Source: Pseudomonas viridiflava (GTDB lineage: Bacteria > Pseudomonadota > Gammaproteobacteria > Pseudomonadales > Pseudomonadaceae). From it: DNA of 64,000 bases. The stretch covers positions 124,001-188,000 of the forward strand of contig NZ_UTKY01000073.1 in the NCBI RefSeq assembly GCF_900583165.1. Direction: 5' to 3'. Positions 25,661-33,178 of the stretch are shown here, in pieces (position 1 is the first letter of the stretch; each line of letters begins with the position of its first letter). The notes under the pieces are model-generated. The model was given only the letters and a program-made list of their open reading frames with translations. It had not been told where the DNA came from and ran no database searches. Both the position numbers and the translations under genes were made by a program.

Positions 25661-26563
25661 ATGACTGATCTACCGGATACCGACTTCACCCAACGCTTCA
25701 TCTTCGACGAAACCGACGCCCGCGGCGAATTGGTCTCGCTGGAGCGCAGCTATGCCGAAGTCCTCGCCAAGCACCCCTATCCGGAGCCGGTCGCGCAACT
25801 GCTCGGTGAGCTGATGGCGGCGGCTGCATTGTTGGTGGGCACCATGAAGTTCGACGGTTTGCTGATTCTGCAAGCACGCTCCGAAGGTCCGGTGCCGATG
25901 CTGATGATCGAATGCTCCAGCGAGCGTGAAATCCGTGGTTTGGCCCGTTACGAAGCCGACCAGATTGCCCCGGACGCCACCTTGTCCGACCTGATGGCCA
26001 ATGGCGTCCTGGCGATCACCGTCGACCCAACCGAAGGCCAGCGCTATCAAGGTATCGTCGACCTGGACGGCGAAACCCTGTCGGACTGCTTCACCAACTA
26101 CTTCGTGATGTCTCAGCAGGTCGGCACCAAGTTCTGGCTCAACGCCGACGGCAAGCGCGCCCGGGGCATGCTGTTGCAGCAACTGCCGTCTGATCGCATC
26201 AAGGACGAGGATGAGCGCACCGACAGCTGGCGCAAGCTGACGGCCCTGGCCGGCACCCTCACCGCTGAAGAGCAACTGGGCCTGGACAACGAAACCATCC
26301 TGCATCGCCTGTACCACGAAGAAGCTGTGCGACTGTTTGACGCGCAAGCCCTGCGCTTCAATTGCAGCTGCTCTCGCGAGCGGTCGGCCAACGCCCTGGT
26401 TAGTCTGGGCCTGGAAGATGCGCAAAACCTGGTGGTTGAGCATGGCGGCAATATCGAGATCGACTGCCAGTTCTGCAACCAGCGCTACCTGTTCGATGCT
26501 GCGGATGTAGCGCAATTGTTCGCTGGCGCAGGCATCGACACCCCTTCCGATACCCGGCACTAA
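25661..26563 (+). CDS. hslO: redox-regulated chaperone Hsp33
   Basis: The 300-residue protein has the Hsp33 fold with a zinc redox switch: C235-S-C237 and C269-Q-F-C272. Oxidation of these releases zinc and activates holdase function. ATG 25661 yields the standard N-terminus (TDLPDTDFTQRFIF). A TTG at 25634 is in frame, but its leader is not typical and neither start has a strong ribosome site. It precedes pckA by 179 bases. Confidence 0.92.
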   Translation: MTDLPDTDFTQRFIFDETDARGELVSLERSYAEVLAKHPYPEPVAQLLGELMAAAALLVGTMKFDGLLILQARSEGPVPMLMIECSSEREIRGLARYEADQIAPDATLSDLMANGVLAITVDPTEGQRYQGIVDLDGETLSDCFTNYFVMSQQVGTKFWLNADGKRARGMLLQQLPSDRIKDEDERTDSWRKLTALAGTLTAEEQLGLDNETILHRLYHEEAVRLFDAQALRFNCSCSRERSANALVSLGLEDAQNLVVEHGGNIEIDCQFCNQRYLFDAADVAQLFAGAGIDTPSDTRH

Positions 26564-26675
26564 AACGTTTAAGCACAGGTAAATCACCTGACAAACCCCG
26601 GATTAGCGCAGTTCTGACGGGAGGGCCCTACTCTTTTTGGGCTTTTCTGGCATAATCCGGCCCACTTTTTTCGCG

Positions 26676-26730
26676 GTAGTAGTGCGCAACTTTCTACTAC
26701 AAAACGTTTGGAGCACTCGGCCATAGGCCG
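26676..26730 (+). promoter_or_regulatory. structured 5' leader of pckA
   Basis: Two hairpins precede the pckA ATG. GTAGTAG/CTACTAC is a perfect 7-base stem at 26676-26700 with an 11-base loop. CGGCC-ATA-GGCCG is a 5-base stem at 26718-26730. A CATAAT at 26651-26656 could be the -10. No ligand-binding family is recognised. Confidence 0.35.
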
Positions 26731-26742
26731 ACGGGGAACCTC

Positions 26743-28284
26743 ATGACGCAAGCCAATAACGCCGTATACACCGATCTGAGTGTCGACGATCTGGTCAAAG
26801 AAGCCCTGCAGCGCGGTGAAGGCGTGCTTGCCGATACTGGCGCACTGGTCGTAGAAACCGGTCACCGCACCGGTCGTTCGCCGGTCGACCGTTTCATCGT
26901 TGAAGAGCCTACTACCCAGGATGCTATCGCCTGGGGCCCGATCAACCGCAAGTTCCCGGCCGACAAGTTCGATGCCCTGTGGGCTCGCGTCGAGGCATTC
27001 AACAACGCGCAAGAGCATTTCGTTTCCCACGTTCACGTAGGTGCGGCCGAAGACCACTACCTCGCCGTGAAAATGACTACCCAGACTGCCTGGCAGAACC
27101 TGTTCGGTCGTTGCCTGTTCATCAACCCGGCCCAATACAACCCGGCCGGCCGTGAAGAATGGCAAGTGCTCAACGTGGCCAACTTCGAGTGCGTGCCAGA
27201 GCGTGACGGTACCAACTCCGACGGTTGCGTGATCCTCAACTTCGCACAAAAGAAAGTGCTGATCGCTGGCATGCGCTACGCCGGTGAAATGAAGAAAGCC
27301 ATGTTCTCGGTGCAGAACTTCCTGCTGCCAGCTTCCGACGTACTGCCGATGCACTGCGCCGCCAACATTGGTGAAGCGGGCGACGTGACCCTGTTCTTCG
27401 GCCTGTCGGGCACCGGTAAAACCACCCTGTCCGCCGATGAAAGCCGTTACCTGATCGGTGACGACGAACACGGCTGGGGTGAAGGCGTAGTCTTCAACAT
27501 CGAAGGCGGTTGCTATGCCAAGTGCATCGACCTCTCCGAGAAGAACGAGCCGGTTATCTGGAAAGCCATCAAGCACGGCGCCGTACTGGAAAACGTCGTA
27601 ATCAACGACGCCAAGCATGCCGATTACACCGACGTCAGCCTGACCCAGAACAGCCGTGCCGCGTACCCGCTGGAGCACGTTGCCAAGCGTTCCGAGCAGA
27701 ACCTGGGCGGCGAGCCAAACGCTGTCATCTTCCTGACCTGCGACCTGACCGGCGTATTGCCACCTGTGTCGATCCTCAGCGAAGAACAAGCTGCTTACCA
27801 CTTCCTGTCCGGCTATACCGCGCTGGTGGGCTCGACCGAAATGGGTTCCGGCGGCGGCATCAAGTCGACCTTCTCCACCTGCTTCGGCGCACCGTTCTTC
27901 CCGCGCCCGGCGGGTGAATACGCTGAGCTACTGATCAAGCGCATCCGCGGCTTCGGCTCCAAGGTCTACCTGGTCAACACCGGCTGGACCGGCGGCGGCT
28001 ACGGCGTCGGCAACCGCTTCAACATCCCGACGACTCGCGGCGTGATCGCAGCGATCCAGAGCGGCGCGTTGATCGGTGCTGAAACCGAACACCTCGACAC
28101 CATCAACCTCGACGTGCCACTGGCCGTACCGGGCGTTGAGACTGGCCTGCTGAACCCACGTAACACCTGGGCTGACAAGGCAGCCTACGATGAAGCGGCG
28201 AAGGCGCTGGCGGGTCTGTTCATTGAGAACTTCAAGAAGTTTGAAGTGAGCGATGCGATCAAGGCTGCGGGTCCTAAGTTGTAA
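26743..28284 (+). CDS. pckA: phosphoenolpyruvate carboxykinase (ATP)
   Basis: This converts oxaloacetate and ATP to PEP, CO2 and ADP, the entry to gluconeogenesis on organic acids. The 513-residue protein has the PEPCK P-loop G220-LSGTGKTT, the kinase-1a stretch LIGDDEHGWGEGVVFNIEGG, and MGSGGGIKSTFSTCFGAPF near residue 370. Length and motifs match the ATP-dependent family. A bidirectional terminator follows. Confidence 0.95.
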   Translation: MTQANNAVYTDLSVDDLVKEALQRGEGVLADTGALVVETGHRTGRSPVDRFIVEEPTTQDAIAWGPINRKFPADKFDALWARVEAFNNAQEHFVSHVHVGAAEDHYLAVKMTTQTAWQNLFGRCLFINPAQYNPAGREEWQVLNVANFECVPERDGTNSDGCVILNFAQKKVLIAGMRYAGEMKKAMFSVQNFLLPASDVLPMHCAANIGEAGDVTLFFGLSGTGKTTLSADESRYLIGDDEHGWGEGVVFNIEGGCYAKCIDLSEKNEPVIWKAIKHGAVLENVVINDAKHADYTDVSLTQNSRAAYPLEHVAKRSEQNLGGEPNAVIFLTCDLTGVLPPVSILSEEQAAYHFLSGYTALVGSTEMGSGGGIKSTFSTCFGAPFFPRPAGEYAELLIKRIRGFGSKVYLVNTGWTGGGYGVGNRFNIPTTRGVIAAIQSGALIGAETEHLDTINLDVPLAVPGVETGLLNPRNTWADKAAYDEAAKALAGLFIENFKKFEVSDAIKAAGPKL

Positions 28285-28299
28285 GATTCGTTGGTTGTG

Positions 28300-28329
28300 A
28301 AAAAGCCGCCCCTGGGGGCGGCTTTTTTG
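28300..28329. terminator. bidirectional terminator between pckA and the EamA transporter
   Basis: AAAGCCGCCCC/GGGGCGGCTTT hairpin with a T6 run on the + strand and a T5 run on the - strand. It serves the convergent pckA and eamA genes. Confidence 0.9.
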
Positions 28330-28340
28330 TGCGCGAGAGG

Positions 28341-29204
28341 TTAATGGGCGATGTGCAACACCACCGCGCCGACCAGCACTAGCACAACCCCCAGCACCTG
28401 CACTGCTGACAACCGCTCCTTGAAAAACACAAACCCCAGAATCGCCGCAATCCCGCCCGACAACGTACTGATCACCGTCACCACCGACACCGACCCCGCC
28501 ATCGCGCCCCACGAAAACGCCGAGAAGCCACCCAGGTTCATCAAGCTCGCACCGGTCAACGTCGCGCAGTTTTTCAGCGGCGGGATTTTCAGGCCGTCCT
28601 TGATCTTCAGCACCATCAATAGCAACACGCACAGACCCACCAGGTAACCCAGCCACAGCATGGTGATCGGCCCGAGCGCCGGCAGGGTGTAGCGACCTTG
28701 CAGCCAGAAGCTGGTGCCGTACAGCAGCGCGGCCAGCATGGCGTAGGCGATGGACAGTCGTGGGTTGTTGTGAGGCGTGCCGTTGTCTTTGTGAATGCTG
28801 GAGAGGACCACGCCGATCACGCACAAAGCGATGCAGCCGAGTTGGACCTGGCTGATGTGTTCCCCGCTCGCCCAGGACAGCAGCGTGGTGACTACGCCGT
28901 AGGACGTCACCAGTGGCGCGACGATGGCGGCTTTGCCCAGGGCGAAGGCCTTGGACAGCGCCAGGGCGCCAGAGACGGTGAGCAGGGCAGCGGCGATACC
29001 CAGGAGCCAGACGCTGAGCGGGGCGTCGAAGGATTTGAACAGGAAGGCGGGAAAGATGACCAACAGCAGGGTCATGATCATGAAGCCGAGGGCTTGGCCG
29101 AAGTAAACGGCCCTCTTTACGCCGACAGCGCGGGCGTTGAGGCCGACGAGAAAGTCCGTACCGCCCCAGAGTAGGGCGGCCAGCAGGCCCATTGTTACGT
29201 CCAT
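28341..29204 (-). CDS. EamA/DMT-superfamily transporter
   Basis: The 287-residue inner-membrane protein has ten hydrophobic segments arranged as two EamA repeats (about residues 1-135 and 150-285), as in drug/metabolite exporters. The substrate is not indicated. A typical repeat end is visible at GIAAILGFVFFKERLSAVQVLGVVLVLVGAVVL-type sequence near the C-terminus. No ribosome site is strong; the ATG at 29204 gives a normal N-terminus (DVTMGLLAALLWGGTDFLVG). Confidence 0.83.
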   Translation of the reverse strand: MDVTMGLLAALLWGGTDFLVGLNARAVGVKRAVYFGQALGFMIMTLLLVIFPAFLFKSFDAPLSVWLLGIAAALLTVSGALALSKAFALGKAAIVAPLVTSYGVVTTLLSWASGEHISQVQLGCIALCVIGVVLSSIHKDNGTPHNNPRLSIAYAMLAALLYGTSFWLQGRYTLPALGPITMLWLGYLVGLCVLLLMVLKIKDGLKIPPLKNCATLTGASLMNLGGFSAFSWGAMAGSVSVVTVISTLSGGIAAILGFVFFKERLSAVQVLGVVLVLVGAVVLHIAH

Positions 29205-29312
29205 GTAAGGTCCTTGGTGTTGTGCGTTCAGCTTCGTGAGGTTAACGCATATCCCATGTGGGGGGCTGTCCTGATGACAATCCGTTAGGGAAGCAAAAGG
29301 CGGCTACATTCT

Positions 29313-29447
29313 TGTGGTGAGCGGGCTTGTCCCGCGCTGGGCTGCGAAGCGGCCCTCATTCCGCCGACGCGTTCTTCCAGGTTGAACTTGGTTGTCTGGT
29401 TTTGGGGCCGCTTCGCAGCCCAGCGCGGGACAAGCCCGCTCACCACA
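29313..29447. repeat. large inverted repeat, second REP-like family
   Basis: Perfect 42-base inverted arms (beginning TGTGGTGAGCGGGCTTGTCC) flank a 51-base centre. It differs from the twelve REPINs in arm length, sequence and centre. It lies 21 bases from the stop of the DUF1493-like gene and upstream of the EamA transporter. Confidence 0.9.
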
Positions 29448-29468
29448 GAGGCCGTGTTGTGCTTTGGA

Positions 29469-30122
29469 CTAGCTGAGGTTCTCCAAGGTTTGCGTGTCCC
29501 AGCTATGGGTCTTGATGGCTAAGTAGAGCATACCGATGGTCAGCGGGATTTTGTCGCCTCGGCCTTTGGCGCGGTGTTTGAGGAACACATCGAACACCGG
29601 CGGGTTGAAGTAACGGTAAGCATCGTAGTCGCCCACGTCGAAATCAAACTCCTGTTCCACGGCCTCCATAAACTGCTTGGCCTCGGTACCGTCACAGCCA
29701 AGGTCGAAGTTGATCGCGGTTTTCAGGCGGATGGTCTTGTGTTTCGGCAGGCCGATTTCTTCGTGGAGCAGTTGCAGGAGTTGCTGCATCTCGGGGTCGT
29801 CGGGGAGGTCGGGGGCCAGGTTCATGGTGGGGGCACGCAGGAGTGGGTGAGGGGGGCGGTTGCGTAGCATGCGGTATTTGTTTCGGGTGATGAATAGTGC
29901 CAAGCCTATCAAGATTAGGGCCAAAGGTAAGAGTTGGATGCTGAGAATGATTGCGACGTAGGGTAGCCAGAATAATAGGACCGACCCCGTTACGATGAAG
30001 GTGGCGGCAAAGCGCTTTCTTAACGTGCTGTCGGTGATTTTGTAATACAGCAGTAGATGGAAGGCAAAAAACAGTGCTGTTTGCAGGTAAAGCCACTGAC
30101 TATGGTTCATCTGAGTACACAT
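29469..30122 (-). CDS. membrane protein with C-terminal DUF1493-like domain
   Basis: The 217-residue protein has two to three hydrophobic helices (about residues 10-27 and 38-80) and then a soluble domain with NFDLGCDGTEAKQFMEAVEQEF (about residues 138-158). That segment resembles the acyl-carrier-like DUF1493 domain found in enterobacterial proteins of unknown function. ATG 30122 or 30110 could start it. It overlaps the stop of the gene upstream by 23 (or 11) bases. Function is unknown. Confidence 0.65.
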   Translation of the reverse strand: MCTQMNHSQWLYLQTALFFAFHLLLYYKITDSTLRKRFAATFIVTGSVLLFWLPYVAIILSIQLLPLALILIGLALFITRNKYRMLRNRPPHPLLRAPTMNLAPDLPDDPEMQQLLQLLHEEIGLPKHKTIRLKTAINFDLGCDGTEAKQFMEAVEQEFDFDVGDYDAYRYFNPPVFDVFLKHRAKGRGDKIPLTIGMLYLAIKTHSWDTQTLENLS

Positions 30123-30687
30123 GCATTGAGATGCTCGAGCGCTGTGGGCCTATACCACCGCTGACTTGGGCATCTAGGCCTATGATGATGTCTGCGCTAT
30201 GGAAGTTACGGAGCCTGCGAGATATCAAATCGCTGATAGCATTTTCCACGATAGATTCTGCTTTGCTGGAAATGATCCCGGCCGGGGCCGCAACGGCGCC
30301 AGAAATGATTTCTTTGATGAGGCTGTTTCGGTTGTTCAAACTGTCTGCTTGTTTCCTTGTCAGTGGATTTGAAATCACCACAGTGATGAGGCACGGTAGA
30401 TCTCTAGCGAGCATTTTTTCGTAGAGGCTTTGTAGTCGTTTGCGAACTTCTGCGGCCAAGGTTTTCGCCTCTAACAGGCAGAGGCTATTGAGCGCTTGCC
30501 GGTCAGCGGGCATTACCCTGAGTCGTATCACGGTGAACGTGACGCCGTAATGGCCGATGTATTGAGTCCTTTCGATGTTCACGGTTTTTGCCGGGGCTGT
30601 TGAAAGGGCGCTAGTTTCGGTCAGGCGAAGGTAAATTTTGTAGAGGGGCGGGAGGGAGTTATTTGCAGTTTCAGAAGGGGATTGCAC
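30100..30687 (-). CDS. hypothetical protein
   Basis: I do not recognise this 195-residue protein. It has no signal peptide; residues 100-165 contain an amphipathic, Ala/Ile-rich stretch (IKEIISGAVAAPAGIIS) that could insert into or lie on a membrane. The start appears to be GTG 30687 without a clear ribosome site, so the N-terminus is uncertain. It overlaps the following membrane gene. Base composition is visibly lower in G+C than in neighbouring genes. Confidence 0.55.
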   Translation of the reverse strand: MQSPSETANNSLPPLYKIYLRLTETSALSTAPAKTVNIERTQYIGHYGVTFTVIRLRVMPADRQALNSLCLLEAKTLAAEVRKRLQSLYEKMLARDLPCLITVVISNPLTRKQADSLNNRNSLIKEIISGAVAAPAGIISSKAESIVENAISDLISRRLRNFHSADIIIGLDAQVSGGIGPQRSSISMHVYSDEP

Positions 30688-30771
30688 GTGCTTTGGCGGT
30701 TTCTTACAGGGCTTTCCGAATCGTTGGTTTGACTGCGGATTTCCGCTAAAGCAAACGCCGTGAAAGACGTA

Positions 30772-31371
30772 TCAGCCGCTTACAGGCCTACTGATACACC
30801 GCTCAAAAATTGCCTCCAGCCCCTGATAATCACACGCCACCGCATCAATATTCGCCGGCACCCACGCCGCGTGCTTTACCAGCCACCAATTCACCGAATA
30901 CCCCGCATTCACGATGATCTGTTCAAACAGAATCCGCTGCGCGCGGCCGTTGCCTTCGCGGAAGGGGTGGATAACGTTGAGGTCGCCATAGGCTTCGGCA
31001 ATCCTGGTTACCAGTTCGGCCTGGCTCGCGCCGATGAACCAGTTGGCCTGTTCCATATGCAGGATGATTTTCGCCGCTTCCGGCGGGATGCGCTCTGGGG
31101 TGCAGAACAAAGTGTCGCCTTTCTGGATGTTGACGCTGCGCAGCTCACCCGCCCAGTCGTAGATGTCGCTGAACAGAATGCGGTGGATGTATTGCAGGCG
31201 CTCAAGATCGTAGGGCGGCGGGAACAGGGGGAGACTGCCTATGGCAATTTCGGATAACTCCCGCTCTGCCTGATGCAGGCGGGTATCGTCGTGCAAATCG
31301 AGGCGGTTGCGCAGCACGCTGCTACCGGGATAGCAGTAAGGGTCCTGGCCCACTCCGTATTTGTCGAGCAT
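30772..31371 (-). CDS. fic: Fic-family protein adenylyltransferase (toxin)
   Basis: The 199-residue Fic domain has the full catalytic motif at 135-145 (H135-PFREGNGRAQR), so AMP transfer from ATP onto a target protein is expected. The flap region LRSVNIQKGDTLFC (about residues 77-90) is also typical. No inhibitory helix is present in the protein itself, which makes it a class I Fic enzyme that needs the small partner encoded just upstream. The ATG overlaps the partner's stop by one base (TGATG). Confidence 0.92.
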   Translation of the reverse strand: MLDKYGVGQDPYCYPGSSVLRNRLDLHDDTRLHQAERELSEIAIGSLPLFPPPYDLERLQYIHRILFSDIYDWAGELRSVNIQKGDTLFCTPERIPPEAAKIILHMEQANWFIGASQAELVTRIAEAYGDLNVIHPFREGNGRAQRILFEQIIVNAGYSVNWWLVKHAAWVPANIDAVACDYQGLEAIFERCISRPVSG

Positions 31372-31541
31372 CAGCGTGGGCTGTTGCGGTACTTGGCAAG
31401 GACGGCTTCGCGGGTCGGCAAGGGTTTGTCGACGTCGGCAGGTTGGGTATCGAACCCTTCCAGGCGCAGGCTGGCCAGGTAATTGGATCGGCGGATCTTG
31501 TGGTAGTGATCCTGTTTTTGCTCAAACGTCGGTTCGCTCAT
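31371..31541 (-). CDS. YhfG-family antitoxin of Fic
   Basis: The 56-residue protein has the anti-Fic inhibitory motif S24-x3-E28-G29 (SLRLEG). In class I systems this glutamate blocks the ATP site of the Fic partner. ATG 31541 is chosen because AGGAG lies nine bases upstream; the longer open frame to 31619 has no ribosome site. It is the first gene of a two-gene toxin-antitoxin unit. Confidence 0.88.
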   Translation of the reverse strand: MSEPTFEQKQDHYHKIRRSNYLASLRLEGFDTQPADVDKPLPTREAVLAKYRNSPR

Positions 31542-31717
31542 CGCAGCGTGCTCCTGGGTTAGCAAGACTTGATTGTAGCGCAATGCTTCAGTAGGTAGGC
31601 CCGATAAAACCCACGTCACATTTTGTACAAAAAAACCGCCAAGACGCAGAATTCAGCGTATGTTGCAGCGCAAAATCTTGTAGGGCAATTCCGCCCACTA
31701 CTTAAAGGGAGTTAAGC

Positions 31718-32893
31718 ATGGGTTTGCTTCGTGTCGCCTCGGCGATGTCATTGTGTGCCGTTGCGTTTTCAGTCCAGGCCGAGCAATTGCCGATTGAAGT
31801 GCTGAGTGCCGTGGTCAAGGACCAGAAAATCGCCGACGCCGAAGTGCTGCTGCAACGCAATGGCGCGCAAAATGTGGTGGGTCGTACCAACGCCCAGGGC
31901 CAGGTAGTCCTCAATAGCGACGCTGCCGACGATGGCAGCAACCTGCTGATCATCAAGAAGCCCGGGTATTCCAACTTGGTGGTGAAATGCCCGTGCAAGG
32001 GCATGACCTACGCCATCAGCCCCGTCATGGAAAACCTCGACGGCATGCGTGTGGTGCTGACCTGGGGCAAGACCCCGTACGACCTCGACTCCCACATGAT
32101 TTACCCAGGCAACAATATCTACTACGCAAGGCAGCAAGGCGTTGATGCGTTGTTGGATGTGGATGACACCGACAGCTACGGCCCGGAAACCATCACCCTG
32201 CAGAAAAAGCACTACGGCGAAAGCTACGTCTACGCGGTGCATGACTATTCCAACCAGCGCAACCCAGGTTCGAGCCAGCTCTCCAACAGTGAAGCCAAGG
32301 TGTTTGTGTACATGGGGCAATCCTTGGTGCGCACCTACTACGTGCCGAAAAATCGCACCGGCAACCTGTGGACAGTGTTCCGCATGACCGGCAATGGCGA
32401 CTTCCAGGACATCAACAGTTTCGCCGGTGTCACGGTCAGCCCGAGTGACGTCCTGAACGAAGTCAAACCTCTGCTGGACGACAGCGTGGCCATCGATGCC
32501 GTTGTTGTCAGCTCGTCGGTACAGGCTGATGCGAAGAAACTGAACCTCAAAGGTGAAGCGGCTTACCAGGCAGGTAATCTGGATCAGGCGATTGAGTTCT
32601 TCCGCCAGGCCATCGAGCTGGATAATAGCTTCGGTAAGGCCTACGGCAACCTGGGCCTGGCGTATCAGAAAGCCGGCAACACTGCCGAGTCGATCTGGGC
32701 CAACCGCAAGGCGATTGCCCTGGCAACCGGCGCGAATGCAGCGACCGTGCGTGCGGGTGCTTACTACAATATTGCGCGGATCTACGAAGCGGCGGGGCAG
32801 TTCCAGGATGCATTGCGTCACTACCAATTGGCGAAAGAGCAGAAGGCCAATCCGGTGTATGACACAGCGATTGAGCGGGTGAATAACCGCTGA
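31718..32893 (+). CDS. secreted DUF2135 (YfaP-like) protein with TPR repeats
   Basis: The 391-residue protein begins with a Sec signal peptide (MGLLRVASAMSLCAVAFSVQ-A). It contains a carboxypeptidase-regulatory-like beta domain (about 25-95), a DUF2135 domain (about 105-235; VLTWGKTPYDLDSHM, YVYAVHDYSN), and three TPR-like repeats at 275-385 (KGEAAYQAGNLDQAIEFFRQ). The domain order suggests an envelope protein that binds partners in the periplasm or surface. AAGGGAG precedes the ATG. The function is not known. Confidence 0.82.
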   Translation: MGLLRVASAMSLCAVAFSVQAEQLPIEVLSAVVKDQKIADAEVLLQRNGAQNVVGRTNAQGQVVLNSDAADDGSNLLIIKKPGYSNLVVKCPCKGMTYAISPVMENLDGMRVVLTWGKTPYDLDSHMIYPGNNIYYARQQGVDALLDVDDTDSYGPETITLQKKHYGESYVYAVHDYSNQRNPGSSQLSNSEAKVFVYMGQSLVRTYYVPKNRTGNLWTVFRMTGNGDFQDINSFAGVTVSPSDVLNEVKPLLDDSVAIDAVVVSSSVQADAKKLNLKGEAAYQAGNLDQAIEFFRQAIELDNSFGKAYGNLGLAYQKAGNTAESIWANRKAIALATGANAATVRAGAYYNIARIYEAAGQFQDALRHYQLAKEQKANPVYDTAIERVNNR

Positions 32894-32916
32894 TTCATCT
32901 GTAGTACATAGCTCAA

Positions 32917-33010
32917 AATGTGGGAGGGGGCTTGCCCCCGATTGCGGTGGGTCAGTTGTAGATTTATCAACTGACAGGCTGCTATCGGGGGCAAGCCCCC
33001 TCCCACATTT
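32917..33010. repeat. REPIN (GGGGGCTTGCCCCC subtype)
   Basis: An inverted REP pair 23 bases after the DUF2135 gene, between it and the RecQ-like gene on the same strand. The centre differs from neighbouring copies (CAGTTGTAGATTTATCAACTG). Confidence 0.92.
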
Positions 33011-33178
33011 GGTTTGTGGTGTTCCTACACTATCAGTCGAATTGGTCCTATTTGGCCCAAAGCCATCTCTATACCCTGTGTATCATCCTGTCTCTTTTTT
33101 CCATGCGACCTTTCTCGATTCGCCGAGATTCCAAGGCTATGTTTTGAGCCTACTCAGCGGTCAATGGAGCGACAGCCT

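Noticed and set aside
31371..31619. 82-residue form of the YhfG antitoxin
   Set aside because: The first 26 codons lack a ribosome site; AGGAG before ATG 31541 marks the start.
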